A program made the translations under genes and the position numbers. This document shows, one piece after another, positions 30,968-41,881 of a stretch of DNA of 64,000 nucleotides. Source of the stretch: Agarophyton chilense (lineage: Eukaryota > Rhodophyta > Florideophyceae > Gracilariales > Gracilariaceae); contig JARGXX010000096.1 of the NCBI GenBank assembly GCA_030374765.1, positions 434,001 to 498,000 on the forward strand, in the 5' to 3' direction. The notes under the pieces were generated by a model that was not told the DNA's origin, did no database searches, and saw only the letters and a program-made list of their open reading frames with translations. Positions within the stretch are counted from its first letter, which is position 1; each line of letters opens with the position of its first letter.

Positions 30968-33088
30968 CTATTCTTTTCCCTGTACAGGGTCCTGGTCGGG
31001 CGAAGGCCCGACTTCCTCGGCAACGAGTGCATGATTCCGTTGCACGGTAGCTACCGCAGGAGCGGGTTGAGATCCACCAGCGTGGTTTGGCGCAGGTGCG
31101 GCGCGTGCCGGCTGAGCCGGTTTGTACCGAGAATTCGGAGTGTGAGCCAATGCGTTGGGGAAGTTCGTCTTCGCGCGGAGATATGACGTGAGTGGCACGG
31201 AGCCCTTCTCCTGCGGGGAGAGGGCTTCGTAATTATCCACCACTCGCGCCATATCGCGTAGTGATAAAAGGCATTGCGGGGAGGTGTGCCCGCGCTCGTA
31301 GCACAAGTGGCACACCAGCGTCACTCCCGCGTTTCGCGTTACGGCATTCCGAGCATCGGTGTATCTTCCGGGTTCCCGGTTTCCAACCCATCCAGGGCGC
31401 TGACTTCGTGTCATTCCGTTCGAGTACGGCATACAGGGGGCCGGAGTGCGGCGGTCATTAAGATAAAAGACCTGCCCGTTCTCCGTGTCCCTTGCGGTTG
31501 AATCAACCGAGCCATCCGTCGTAGACGGTAATTCCGTTGTCGGAATAGATAAACCATCGTGATGAATGACATTCATATTGTCATAACCCTGTTTGGGGAT
31601 GCCATCCGTCGCAAATGACGGTGAAGAAGAGTCCGACTCAAGCAGAAATGCCTTAGCGGCCTTCGACCGGGTTCCCGGATTGCATGCACGTAGTGCATCT
31701 CCCTCTGCGCGGGCAAACTGTACGAGTTCAAGGTAGGTCACCTTCGGCTCTTGTTCCCTGTAACGGGCGACAAGAGTCTTGATGGCTGGATCCAAGCCAT
31801 CAATGAACATCGTACAGCGTTCCCTAGCGGGGTATACATTACCACAACGGTGGAAAGCCTTATTCAGGCGTACCGAGTAATCGGTCTCGAGCTCGCCGGA
31901 GCGTTGTCGAGTGTCTCGCAAAGCGAGTATCGCCGCTTGTATCGCGGAGTTGGTTGCGTAGGAACGCAGGAGGTACTGCACGGCCTCGGGCCAGCAGGTC
32001 ACACCTCCTTCGGAGGCTCGCGACGAGCCCCGAACCGACAAAAACTGATCTTCAGCGACACCCCGTAAAAAGTAGGGTAGCGCCACGTAGGCTTATCCTT
32101 CGTTCATTCCGAGTATATCGGCTTCCGCTACAAAGCGGTGTAGGAAATCCAAGACCAGAATTGGATCATCCCCAGTAAACGACTGGTTACGAAGTGAAAG
32201 CTGCATCCGCTTGATGCAGTCTTTCACTTTACCCGTGTCACGCGGTGTCCGACCTAAAGAGGAATCTTCTAGCCGGTAATACCGGTAGGACAGGAGTGTC
32301 CTGTACAGAGGGTTGGTGGGCTTCAAGGGTTTGAGGCCCGGATGTCGCCGACCCTTGGGGCGCGACCGGATGGCCCCGTAGGTGGCAGAGGACCGCTTTG
32401 AGTGGGAAGAGCGCCCATAACGATCCTGTGGGTCATCGCTCACCGACGAATCGGAACTCTCCGAGTCCCTCGGTTTACCGTCCGACTCAGATGATGAGTC
32501 GGACAGGTGTCCGTGCTTACGGTTAGAATCCCGGTTCTTCCGGCTCTTCCAGGTCCGTGACTGGGTTTCTCGATGAGAGACAACCGGTCTAGCCGCGTTC
32601 GCGGGCGAGGTTAACGTCCTCTCGACCGACTCAAGTCGGCTTGGGAGACGCTCGAAGCGATTCTCCATACCTTCTGCGAAGGAAGACGGAGCGCCAAAAC
32701 ACTCGAGTAGTGTATTGACGTCCGACCGCAATACGCGGATATCCTCGGCTAACTCACTTGGAGGGGGGTTAGCGAGGCTTCCTCGTAAAGAGGTGAACTC
32801 CCTCGAGAGGGTATTGTGAGCAGTTCGCAGGGAGCGGAGCTGCTCTTCCAAGCGTACAATCCGCGCTTGGTCGACCAACCGCGGAGGCGGAGAAACCACC
32901 GTTGCGACGGTCGTTAACCCGGAATCGGGCTGCGGGTCTTCAGTGCCGGTGACCGGTATCTCCCGGGAATCCGGTGTTGGAGCCAGGGCCTGTGGGACAT
33001 CAGTGCCCCTGGCATCACCGCTTTGGCGGGAACGGCTGCGTGTTGCAGGAGGCTCCATGCTAGGCGGTTTCCTTGGAATTGGCCACAC
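30968..33088 (-). other. Element 2 gag region
   Basis: The N-terminal part has a Pro-rich start, a coiled-coil segment (VRLEEQLRSLRTAHNTLSRE) and an SR/SD-rich run (SDSSSESDGKPRDSESSDSS). The C-terminal part has capsid-like helices (TMFIDGLDPAIKTLVARYRE) and a CCHC-like knuckle (CHLCYERGHTSPQC), then a Pro/Ala-rich tail. Confidence 0.78.
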
Positions 33089-33182
33089 CGTCTCGACGAA
33101 AGAATAGAAAGCAAACCGGTGAGACCGGAGAAAACCCGTTAAACGGAAAACAACCTCAGAGAGGACACAAGCGGTCTTGACC

Positions 33183-33199
33183 TCTAAGTCGGGAGACCA
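33183..33199 (-). other. Element 2 primer binding site
   Basis: TGGTCTCCCGACTTAGA on the minus strand, three bases inside the 5' LTR, identical to the site of element 1. Confidence 0.78.
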
Positions 33200-33202
33200 A
33201 TT

Positions 33203-34051
33203 TGTAGGACAATGCCCCCAAGGGGGAAAACCTACGAAGACGTCCGGATCTTCCTCTCACGAGGTAACCGGCGCGGTAGAGCCCTCCCAGGGATCGGCGC
33301 GCAATGCCGGGTGTAAGCCGGAGCCGAACCGTCGCGACGGGCGCAGGGAGGCTGAAAGAAGCCGAGAATATCCGCCGAAGCGGTGCTTGCGTATCCTCTG
33401 AGGAGGCAAAACCCACGAGAGTGGCGAGCACGACAGGTGTCAGTGCGGGCCGCAAGAGCGGGAATTGCCCAATGAAGGGGAGGAAAAGGGAAGGAAAATG
33501 GGAACGAAAGCAAGAGGGCGAGGTTGACCACGAGTCGCAAGAGGGGACTCGGGAATAGCCGGCACTGCCGGGTGTAGCAAACCGTATACACGGGCGGAAC
33601 CACGAAAGTGGGAATAGATACCCAACACACGAAGGCTGCTTGAACGTCCAAGGGGGTTGGGAAGCCGTGCACCACGGGAAATCCCTCCGTAAGGAGTTGT
33701 ATATCCGCGCAGGCGGTTCGACCCAGAGCCAAGATCACCCTTGTTGGGGAGACTTTACTGGACCGGCGGCCGCGAGGCCGGCGGCCTAAGTACTGTAGTC
33801 ACCGTAGAATAGAATAAATAAAGTCTATCCTAAATAGCTAAATGTCCGTCTTAGAAAAGAGGCCAATCTGGCGGCCACGTGTCGCGCGGGCGCTGCGGCC
33901 ACGTGTATGGCACCCGGTCCCGCCGGTGCATCACCGGCGTTCCGGCCATCGCCGTGAAACGGATTACTCCTACTCATAACGAGGTTGCACGCCGGAGGCT
34001 CTGGAAAAAACTGAAGTCCCCAAAAACCTCCCTGGAGGACGTTGCTCTTCA
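33203..34051 (-). repeat. Element 2 5' LTR
   Basis: 849 bases, about 98% identical to 23950-24813 by eye. Its outer edge abuts the copia remnant directly. Confidence 0.93.
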
Positions 34052-36632
34052 AATAGAAAGGTTCTGGCTGTTGTCCAGAGATCCTGTATGAGTTTCTCAG
34101 CTGCGCAATTCGATTGATGTGCGTAAGGCGGTGAGTACTCGAGGAGTATACCGTTCTCTTTACAAAACGTTAAGTTCTTTAGAGCTGTTTTCCCCCGCTC
34201 AATCCAATCGAATACGATACATGCGGCAATTGATCAGCTCATTCTCGGCAAGTGCTTTGTAGCGCTTGATGCACGAGAATTTCTGTGACTTGTTGGAGAG
34301 GAAGTGCACAGTTGACTGTCTCGTTTTGTCGTCAAGAATGGCCAATAAGTACGATGATCCATTAGATGACACGGTACTGGTCGGACCAGAGATGTCAATG
34401 TGAGTCAGTTCGAGAGGTTTCTAAGTAACAGACTGCTTCTCTTACACTGGAGCCCGACGTGTTGCGGCTTCCTTGCAAGAAGTACAGTCTATCATCTCAA
34501 TTTCCTCCTTGGTGAAGTGGGGAATGCTATAGGTGGAGTGGGATGACGCGATCATTCGGTTTTATCCGGGATTTCCATGCTTTTCATGCCAAAGCTTGGC
34601 GTCGTCCTTGAAAAAAGCGCAAGCTGCAATGAGATTGCTCCTTCTCACCGGACTGGGTAAGGGATATAAACCGTCGTTAGATCGAGCCTCGTAGAGACAA
34701 GTCTTATGATCATTGTCCCAGATCTTCACGCCATCAAAGGGGTGCGTGTGTTCAAAGTCGATCTTCACCAACGTTATAAGTTCGTGGAGTGAGACGAGAT
34801 TGTCGGTGAAATTTGGTATGTGCTTCGCATGAAGCAACAAACCGTCACCAATGGGGAGTTTGATTGTCCCGGCTCCGACGATAGGAGATTGTCGTATAGT
34901 GGCAGAAGGGCTGACCTTTGAGGTTGTCAATATACTACACTGACATTGTATGTGATGGATGCGAGGGATCATCGGCCATATAGCTCCTGGCGAGCTACCA
35001 TCTAGGTGTTGTCAGCCACGTGTAGTGTTGGCGTGTACCTTCTGGTTGAGTAATTGTTAGTACTTGTTATTGTAATTATATCTATTTTAGTACAGTTGTT
35101 GAGTGGCCACCTGGCACTGTAGCCAGTGCTGGCCAGGTCTCTGACACTAGGTCAGAGACCGTGCCTTGCTGGCACCTCCCGGGTGATCTGGAGAGTGCAG
35201 TCCACTGCATATAGGGAACTGCACCTCCCCCATCCTTATCTGATAAAGACAGGCACCACTTGGCTCATGACTATACCTTTTGGTTCATTGTTTCTCAACT
35301 ACCACACAGGCTTTCCCGCGCGTCGACACCTACCATCGTTCACCTACACGGTATAGGCTGGTTGCTCCGCCGTTTGCCCTTGCGGGTTTTCACGGTGCCC
35401 TGTTACCATCGAGGTTTACTACGTCTACCTTCTAAGGTTGAGCGTCACCACGCTCCGGCGACAAGCCAGTAGCATACCCCAGAGGCGATTGTACGACAGA
35501 GATAGGCCGTCAGATGTCTCGACCAATCCAGTCCTCTTCTCCTGGTAGTCCCAGAAGAAATTTTTGTCGAAGACAAAGACCGAGCTTGCACCTGAGTCCA
35601 GCCAAGTATGCATCTCCCTGTCGTAGTTGGAAGCACAAAAACGGGATTTGGTGCTAACAAAGAATCCCACACGTCTGTTAGGGGTGTTGTTGTTCTGGTA
35701 GTTGTTCTTATCAGGGCTTTGATTGTTCCAGTGGTTCCACAAGTTCCTAATGTTATTATCGTTTCGTGTGAAAGAGGGACCACGGTGTATGTTATTTGAG
35801 TTGTTAGTCGAAGGACGGGATCGGAAATATCTGCGGATGTGGCCAATCTTGCCGCAAGATCAACATTTGGCTCCTAACATCTTTCTGAAGTTCCTCTGTT
35901 GACGAGCCTTTCGTGCCCCAAGCCGGGGCTTAGACTCTTCAGTGTTGTTTGGAAAGGTTACAGAGGTTTGAATTTGATTCCTTGTTCGCCTGCGATCTAG
36001 CTCCGAGTTCACGAGTGCTACGAATTGATCATAGGACATGCTGTTCGCATCTGCCAAGAGAGTGATGGTCATGAGTGAGTCTGGCAGAGATCGTAGGAGC
36101 ACAGCAGTCTTTTCCTTGTCGGGGATACGATCGTTCAGTCGTGCCAGCTCGCGGAATATCTTTTCCATTTTCGTGATATGTTTGGTGAAGTCATCCTTGT
36201 CATTGAATACAAAGGTTGATAATCGTTGACGAAGGTTCATCTTGGACTGAAGATTGTCCTTCTGGTACGTGTTCTGTAGCTTCTGCCATACCTCTCTTGC
36301 GGTAGACGAAGCCTGTTCAATAATGGAGCTGACTGTTACGATTGGTTCCAGTCCAAGATTTTGTAAGATTGTGGACCGAGCTTTGCGGTCGTGCTTGTTG
36401 ACTTGCACTTTCGGCGGGACGATCTTCATCCATTACATACAAATTTGTGTCAGCATGCATAAGATCGCGGATGTAGACACGCCATGTGTAAAAGTCGTGA
36501 GGTCCCATAAGTCTTGGGAACCACCCGACGTTCTTCGTTCTTCGTAGGTTCCATACTTCTTAGCTTATCTCTTCTTTCTTCTTCTACTTCTTCTTAATCT
36601 TCTTCTTCACCTGTCCACTACAGGGGGAGCAT
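34052..36632 (-). mobile_element. Ty1/copia remnant, 5' half
   Basis: A minus-strand copia element carrying gag of the UBN2 type at about 36.5-35.86 kb (ILQNLGLEPI, SSTAREVWQKLQNTYQKDN, LRSLPDSLMTI), protease at about 35.6 kb (HTWLDSGASSVFVF), a GAG-pre-integrase segment at about 34.6-34.97 kb (NFTDNLVSLHELI, LWHEKHGNPG) and the integrase core at about 34.1-34.5 kb (ENGILLEYSPPY region). No RT or RNase H is present; the remnant stops at element 2's LTR. A solo LTR of element 1's family sits inside it. It is broken, with several interruptions, and looks old. A CTT-rich tract at 36550-36606 lies in its leader. Confidence 0.85.
34890..35498 (+). repeat. Solo LTR of the element 1 family
   Basis: Exactly 609 bases, TGTCG...CGACA, flanked on both sides by GAGAT (34885-34889 and 35499-35503). 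It matches 12928-13536 in the opposite orientation. With no internal sequence between, this is a solo LTR left by LTR-LTR recombination after insertion into the copia element. Confidence 0.93.
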
Positions 36633-37392
36633 TGTTCTAACTTGAGGCGCCTTGACCAACACTAGGTAGTCAAGCTCAATACCGTAGCCAGAGGTCCCCG
36701 CTTTTTGGCAGATAACCCCCTGACTAGGCAGAGACCTGCACGGGACTTCAACCTCAAGGATACAGGGATTCCACCGTGGCTAACAATTGTGACGAAAATA
36801 TATTGCGTAGTTGCACCGACTCCTCAAATTGAGAGCGAATTATTATCGGTCGACTGCCTCACGGTTGAAGTTGGTCGTAGGCGGAAGTGTGTTTCGGCCT
36901 GTTGATTATGAGCAAGTAACGAAGTATTAAAACCTTGAGCGGAAGTGATGCACGCTGTCAATGGTAAGAAAGAAAGGTATTACGTTCACTTCCGCCTCGT
37001 AGGCCAAACTTATGCAGCGGTTGAATGCAAACGGGAACGCGTTTGCGCGTTGCAGCCCCAGCAAGAGCTGAAGGGTCGAATAGGTGCAAGGCAGCGGTTG
37101 GGGTAAGGAGCAAAGGGAGAATTAGAGGGAGTGTGTCCGGGAGAGAGAGCTTGGGATGCGCGCGCCCTGGGAGAATCGTTTTCCCAAGGCGATGCTACCA
37201 TGTAGCGTGAAGATAGGTCGTCCGTTTTCCCCATCCGTTTCCGGCGAGGCACCGCCGCCGTCGCTCGTTTATTTTTACTCCCAAACGGGTGCTTGTATCG
37301 GCCACGCCACTGTGAAGTGGCCGGGTGATTGGCCCTGATATTTGCATCTAGTGTGTGCGTGTCATATTTCGTCACACCTATATTGCACCACA
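36633..37392 (-). repeat. Possible 5' LTR of the copia remnant
   Basis: The stretch follows the copia gag leader, starts TG (plus strand) and could end CA at 37392. It includes an inverted pair around GGCGGAAGTG (about 36878) and CACTTCCGCC (about 36990). With no second copy in the window the limits are a guess. Confidence 0.3.
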
Positions 37393-39789
37393 AGTTTAGT
37401 AGTAGTCAAACTATTATTTGGACGAAAAGATGGAAGAAAAGAAGATATTTAGAACAAAACGCTAATGCGGTCTCCATGGAGTAAAACGTGCAATGAAAAA
37501 TAGACTGGCCGATGCAGGACTGGAATCCACAAAAATGTTTACACCGGTTTGTTTCCAAATTTTCTATAAAACACCGGCTTGATCTACTCCGAACATCTTT
37601 TATCAAGTTCCCTTGGCCAATGCGGCTCAAAACATTCTTTTTTGCAACAAAATCATTAATGCGTACCCTCAGTGCCTATCCTGTCATCATTGGTTAGCAT
37701 TTTTGTTACAGAACTTGGAAATTGCATCTTCTTATAACCAAAGCTTTTCATACTCATTCTGCAAAAACGTCAATCAAATGGTACTGTTTAGCACTTTTTG
37801 ATGTTAAAAAAAACAGCTCAATACGGCGTAAACCCTACAGTTTAAAACCATCGGGCATACATTAAAGGTTAGATGCCTTATAGTAAAAAAAAGCAGCAAG
37901 AGTGTAAAAATAGTCTGTTGTATTGAGAGCCCAACGAGAGAGACCAAAAAAGAATAAGGTGGAGATACTTGTAGTTTTTGGCAGCACCACCAAGTACAGG
38001 GTGTAACAGGAACGGCAGGCGTACTGAAAACACGTTTTCAGACGGTACTGAATAGCACAAGTGCGTATAGAAAATAGAATGGACACTCAGTTTGCTTTTG
38101 TTGTCAAATGTAGAAACCGAAAAAGGTAAAAGAAGTCTAGTAGGTGTTAAAATATACATTCTTGAGCGTGGTCGCCTTGCTTGGTTAAAACAAATTTTAA
38201 CGGCCTCAAAGCCTACGGTTGCGCTCGTCTCCACGTTTCCACAGAGTAATGCACTTGAAGTGCGCCTCCCTATCTATTTAATAGTATCTTTGGCGTACAT
38301 AATTAGCGAAAAGCTATGGTAATTTCTAACTAATCTGATCGTGTACAAGGGGCATGCCAAAAACTATTGAGGTCCACAACTTGGCATAAACACCTCATAG
38401 ATGTAACTTAGTATTCTACAGAGCATTAGCAAACAAAATATGGCCTATATGTTTTTACTGGGTAGTTGGCTTTTTTATAAGGTGCTAGAAGCGACTAAAG
38501 TATCTTAGAAGCACAAGGTAGTAACTACCGAGTATCAATGCGTTTTGGCTCCATTCTGAATATTTCAGAACTTTTTGGAAGTGGCTCTGAACTATCCGAT
38601 TTTTCTTTCGGACGACTTTAACTAACATTTGAAACCCAAGACATCCCAGTTTCTTTTGGCTTGGCACTCTTTAATTTATCAAAAGTGCATAATCTGCTGC
38701 CTGTAGTGCAGTGAGTCGAATGTAGGTAGAAGAGAAACGTCATACTTATTAGAAATCTGTTTTGTGTTTGTCGCAGTACAGGAAACCATTAACTCGTTAG
38801 CCAAAAAACAAAGCACCATTTATCAGCCTCCTCTACTCGAGTAGCGTTATTGACACAAATGAAAGACGTTATGTTTTTAACATTGGTAATAGATCTGTAT
38901 AAGAAGCTTTAAGAGAGTGAGACATCAGTGACGGTCGTTAAGAGTTTTTGAATAACTGAGATCTAGCACTGAAAGATGCTGCTGAAAGTGGTGTAGCTAG
39001 ATATCTCATAAATCTATTTGAGCCATTCAGTAACGAAAAAAGCTTATTTTCGCCGAAGCTTTCTGTCAAATCCGGCTTACAGCGTCACGTTCAAAGGTGG
39101 TGCCCAAAAACATCTTTCGCGGCCACTTCACGGTTTTTTTGGATGATTCTACACGGGAACGACGGAAACCGGGATTTCAATGCGCGGGAAAGGCACCAAT
39201 CGCTCCTCAAGTGCTGAGGGATGGCGATGTGTCGACGTGTACAGGGGATCGTCGAGCCAGTCCTTCATATATTGCCATGAAAATCTTGCTTGGCCAAAGA
39301 CTGTCCGTCAACCCCGATTTGCACAACAAAAACCTCGTGCGAAAACCAGTTTCTCGATTTTCGATATATCCCATACGTGTACTACACGTCAAAACAATAT
39401 TTACAGTTTGCAGTGTACAGGCGGGTGTGAGAGTTAGATTGCTAACGGACGAGGAATCTGGACGAGGAATCTGCATTGCAGTGGAAAGTAGAATTGCTAC
39501 CTTCGTACAAAGCTTATCAACAAAGAAAGCATACAGCCTCATCATCAAATGAGCTATCTACGAGCCTTAGAGCGCCAGAGCATCATCTATAACCCGAGAC
39601 AATTTGCGTTATCTAGATGCAGGACAGGCCCATCGAGAGCCTTCGAAGTAGCCAATTCATCGCGTTTCCTCAAGCCATTTTCGAACTTCGTGATGGCCCC
39701 TTCTGCTCTCAGTTATATACGACAAGAGCAGCACACGCATTCTATCCTGTCCCGCGCACTTCTCTGTGCTGTTCTAGTGCATCATCCGC
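37393..39789. other. No gene recognised
   Basis: About 2.4 kb of AT-rich sequence with only short, non-protein-like frames. The last part includes the presumed promoter of the kinase gene. Confidence 0.5.
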
Positions 39790-39790
39790 C

Positions 39791-39817
39791 ATGAGCGCGC
39801 TAATGCCCGCCGCTTAA
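39791..39817 (+). promoter_or_regulatory. Possible upstream ORF of the kinase gene
   Basis: An eight-codon frame (MSALMPAA, stop TAA) ends 72 bases before the kinase start. If it lies in the leader it could lower or regulate translation. Transcript limits are unknown. Confidence 0.3.
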
Positions 39818-39889
39818 GCAAGAAATCTACCGAATCTTGTCATTTTTCAACTTTGTGGCGCTCATCGCTGGGCTTAAAGAAGCACCATC

Positions 39890-41881
39890 ATGGAAAAACA
39901 AATCCAAAAGGCCTTAAGAGAAGAGCAGCGTGCTTTCGAGGCTATCGAAAAGCGAGGGTCGCCCGCTGACTGCATCGTTACCATCTCTTTAGAGTTTGAT
40001 GCCCATTCAAATATGTTATGCCAGTTTGCTACGGCCGACAACACTCAGTACGCGTTGTGCGTTGTTTTGGACAAACCGGCACATCTCAGTTGGAAGGAGA
40101 GTCGCGCTCTAGTGGATGTCATGGAGTTGGCTCAAAGAGGAGCCTCGATAAATGAAGAATCATTTCAACAATTCACACATCGCCTTCGTGAAACCTACGG
40201 AAGAGTTGAAGGCCCGAAACGAATGGTGGGCGTAAATTGCGCTGCCTGTTTCCCAGGACCATCAAAAGTTGCTGTGCGAGATCCAAATACAATCATTTCC
40301 ACCGCCATGTCATTTGATGATGAAGAACAAACTCTCGCCTTTAAGTCGGAAACTAGTTACGGAAGTACTTACCATATTTCTATCAATCTTCAACTTACGG
40401 ATCATCAGCTTACAAAACTCGACTGCCAGGCAGTGGTTCATACATTGCGTATGCTTGAAATGGGCGACGTGCTTTATCCCACTCGCTTTTTTGCGCTTGG
40501 TCTCAAATTACGCCAGCACTATAACTTCGTCGAAGCTGAAGAGACTACAGCTGCGAATGAATACACACTTCGTATCACTCCTACATCAGCTCGAAACACT
40601 GCTGCAATTCAAGGCGTTCTAATTCGCGCCGCCATATCTTACGGCTCCTCATTCGCCCTACCAGATTCAAATTGCAGAGATGAAACCGGTTCCAGTTCAG
40701 AACAGGATTTCTACTCCTCGTTATCGTCCCCGTATCGGGGAGTTACTTTCACCAGATGTCTAAAACAAAGCGGACAGGCACAAGTGTTTATCGGTGTAAA
40801 GGACGGGGTTCAGGTTGCGATCAAGGTATTCTTGGATGGTGAACAGCAGGATGCGTTTTTTAAGAACGAATTGAAATTGCTTCTCAAGATGACGGACCAT
40901 CCAAACGTTGTTCAAGTTTACGACTTTTTCTCGTCTCCGAAACCGGCAATCGTCATGGAGTACGTTGAAGGAGAAGACCTCATGGATTACTTGGCGTCCA
41001 ATCCAAAATTATCTGAAGCAGAAGGTAAAAAAGTCGTATTGGGGATTGCTGAGGGTCTTTATCATCTACACAAAAATAAAGTCATCCATCGGGATCTCAA
41101 GACCCCGAACATTATGAGGCGAACGGGCGGTGTTCCAGTAATAATTGATCTGGGTTTAAGCGCGCTGCTGAACAGAGCTAGCAATATCCCCTCACAGGTT
41201 CGACAATCTTCCGAAATAGATGTGTCTTCTAGGGTAGAGCAATTGGCCACCGCTGCATCAACTACATATCTACGTAATGAAACGAAGACCGGAAAGGGAT
41301 CCCTTTTATGGATTACGCCTGAGATGATCTTAGAAAACGAATGGAGTGAGCGCAGTGACGTGTATGCGTTTGGGATAATCATGTGGGAGGTCTTCTCTGG
41401 CAAGATGCCTTTCATTTCTGACATTCCAAATGCTCATGAGCTGAATCGACGAGAACTCGAGATGAAAATACTTCAAGACATAGTAGATGGGGTGCGGCCT
41501 TCAATGTCACATGTAAGTCACATTGCCCCGTATCTGCAAGAGACTATGCAACTGTGTTGGCACCCAGATCCAGTCTGTCGGCCAACTATGTTACGTGTGA
41601 GAGATGTATTGCTTGGAAACGACCCCGAACAGCTCTTTCAATCCTGCGACATTGATCGATCTGGATACTTGCAATTTGGCGAGTTTGCTCAGTTTATGGA
41701 CAAGTATACTCACGGTGCCTTCGGACCGGAAGAAGTTCTTTTTGTGTTTAACTACATTGATACAGATAAGGATAGGCGCATAAGCTTCGCGGAGTTCGAA
41801 AACTCATGGAGTTTCCTTCAGCAATACGGGTTGTCATCGTTTATTGCAAACAAGAACAAGACAGTATTCGACGAAGCTTAG
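39890..41881 (+). CDS. TKL-like protein kinase with C-terminal EF-hands
   Basis: A 663-residue intronless protein. Residues about 28-107 and 135-215 look like two copies of one unknown domain (each runs F-D-x..F..T..L..LML..G..F..LR..Y..VE). The kinase domain spans about 282-565: a poor Gly-loop, VAIKVF with the ATP-binding Lys at about 312, HRDLKTPNIM catalytic loop, DLG in place of DFG, TPE for APE, SDVYAFGIIMWEVFSG and CWHPDPVCRPTM. These last motifs are typical of tyrosine-kinase-like kinases. Two EF-hand loops follow: DIDRSGYLQFGE (about 587-598) and DTDKDRRISFAE (about 624-635), both with good calcium ligands. The layout suggests Ca2+ control of a TKL kinase, analogous to but unrelated to plant CDPKs. 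No signal peptide or membrane span is seen. Confidence 0.9.
   Translation: MEKQIQKALREEQRAFEAIEKRGSPADCIVTISLEFDAHSNMLCQFATADNTQYALCVVLDKPAHLSWKESRALVDVMELAQRGASINEESFQQFTHRLRETYGRVEGPKRMVGVNCAACFPGPSKVAVRDPNTIISTAMSFDDEEQTLAFKSETSYGSTYHISINLQLTDHQLTKLDCQAVVHTLRMLEMGDVLYPTRFFALGLKLRQHYNFVEAEETTAANEYTLRITPTSARNTAAIQGVLIRAAISYGSSFALPDSNCRDETGSSSEQDFYSSLSSPYRGVTFTRCLKQSGQAQVFIGVKDGVQVAIKVFLDGEQQDAFFKNELKLLLKMTDHPNVVQVYDFFSSPKPAIVMEYVEGEDLMDYLASNPKLSEAEGKKVVLGIAEGLYHLHKNKVIHRDLKTPNIMRRTGGVPVIIDLGLSALLNRASNIPSQVRQSSEIDVSSRVEQLATAASTTYLRNETKTGKGSLLWITPEMILENEWSERSDVYAFGIIMWEVFSGKMPFISDIPNAHELNRRELEMKILQDIVDGVRPSMSHVSHIAPYLQETMQLCWHPDPVCRPTMLRVRDVLLGNDPEQLFQSCDIDRSGYLQFGEFAQFMDKYTHGAFGPEEVLFVFNYIDTDKDRRISFAEFENSWSFLQQYGLSSFIANKNKTVFDEA

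Larger units (their letters stand above)
23950..34051 (-). mobile_element. GC-rich Ty3/gypsy-type element with antisense gene (element 2)
   Basis: A 10.1-kb LTR element on the minus strand. Its LTRs (33203-34051 at the 5' end, 23950-24813 at the 3' end) begin TGAA and end TACA in its own sense. Parts in transcription order: 17-base primer binding site, gag with coiled coil, Ser/Asp/Arg segment and zinc knuckle (about 33.1-31.0 kb), aspartic protease (about 30.9-29.6 kb), RT and RNase H (29.7-28.4 kb), a long Pro/Gly/Arg-rich linker and a chromodomain (27.16-27.0 kb), then a 591-codon gene on the opposite strand, then a polypurine tract. No integrase is recognisable. The LTRs differ at about 16 positions plus one 15-base length difference (about 98% identical), so it moved fairly recently. 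Most frames are open, with perhaps two or three interruptions. No target duplication joins the two ends. Confidence 0.9.

Noticed and set aside
32480-32504. CRISPR-like or regulatory repeat
   Set aside because: The 10-base inverted repeat is single, inside gag, and part of the general hairpin richness of element 2, not an array.
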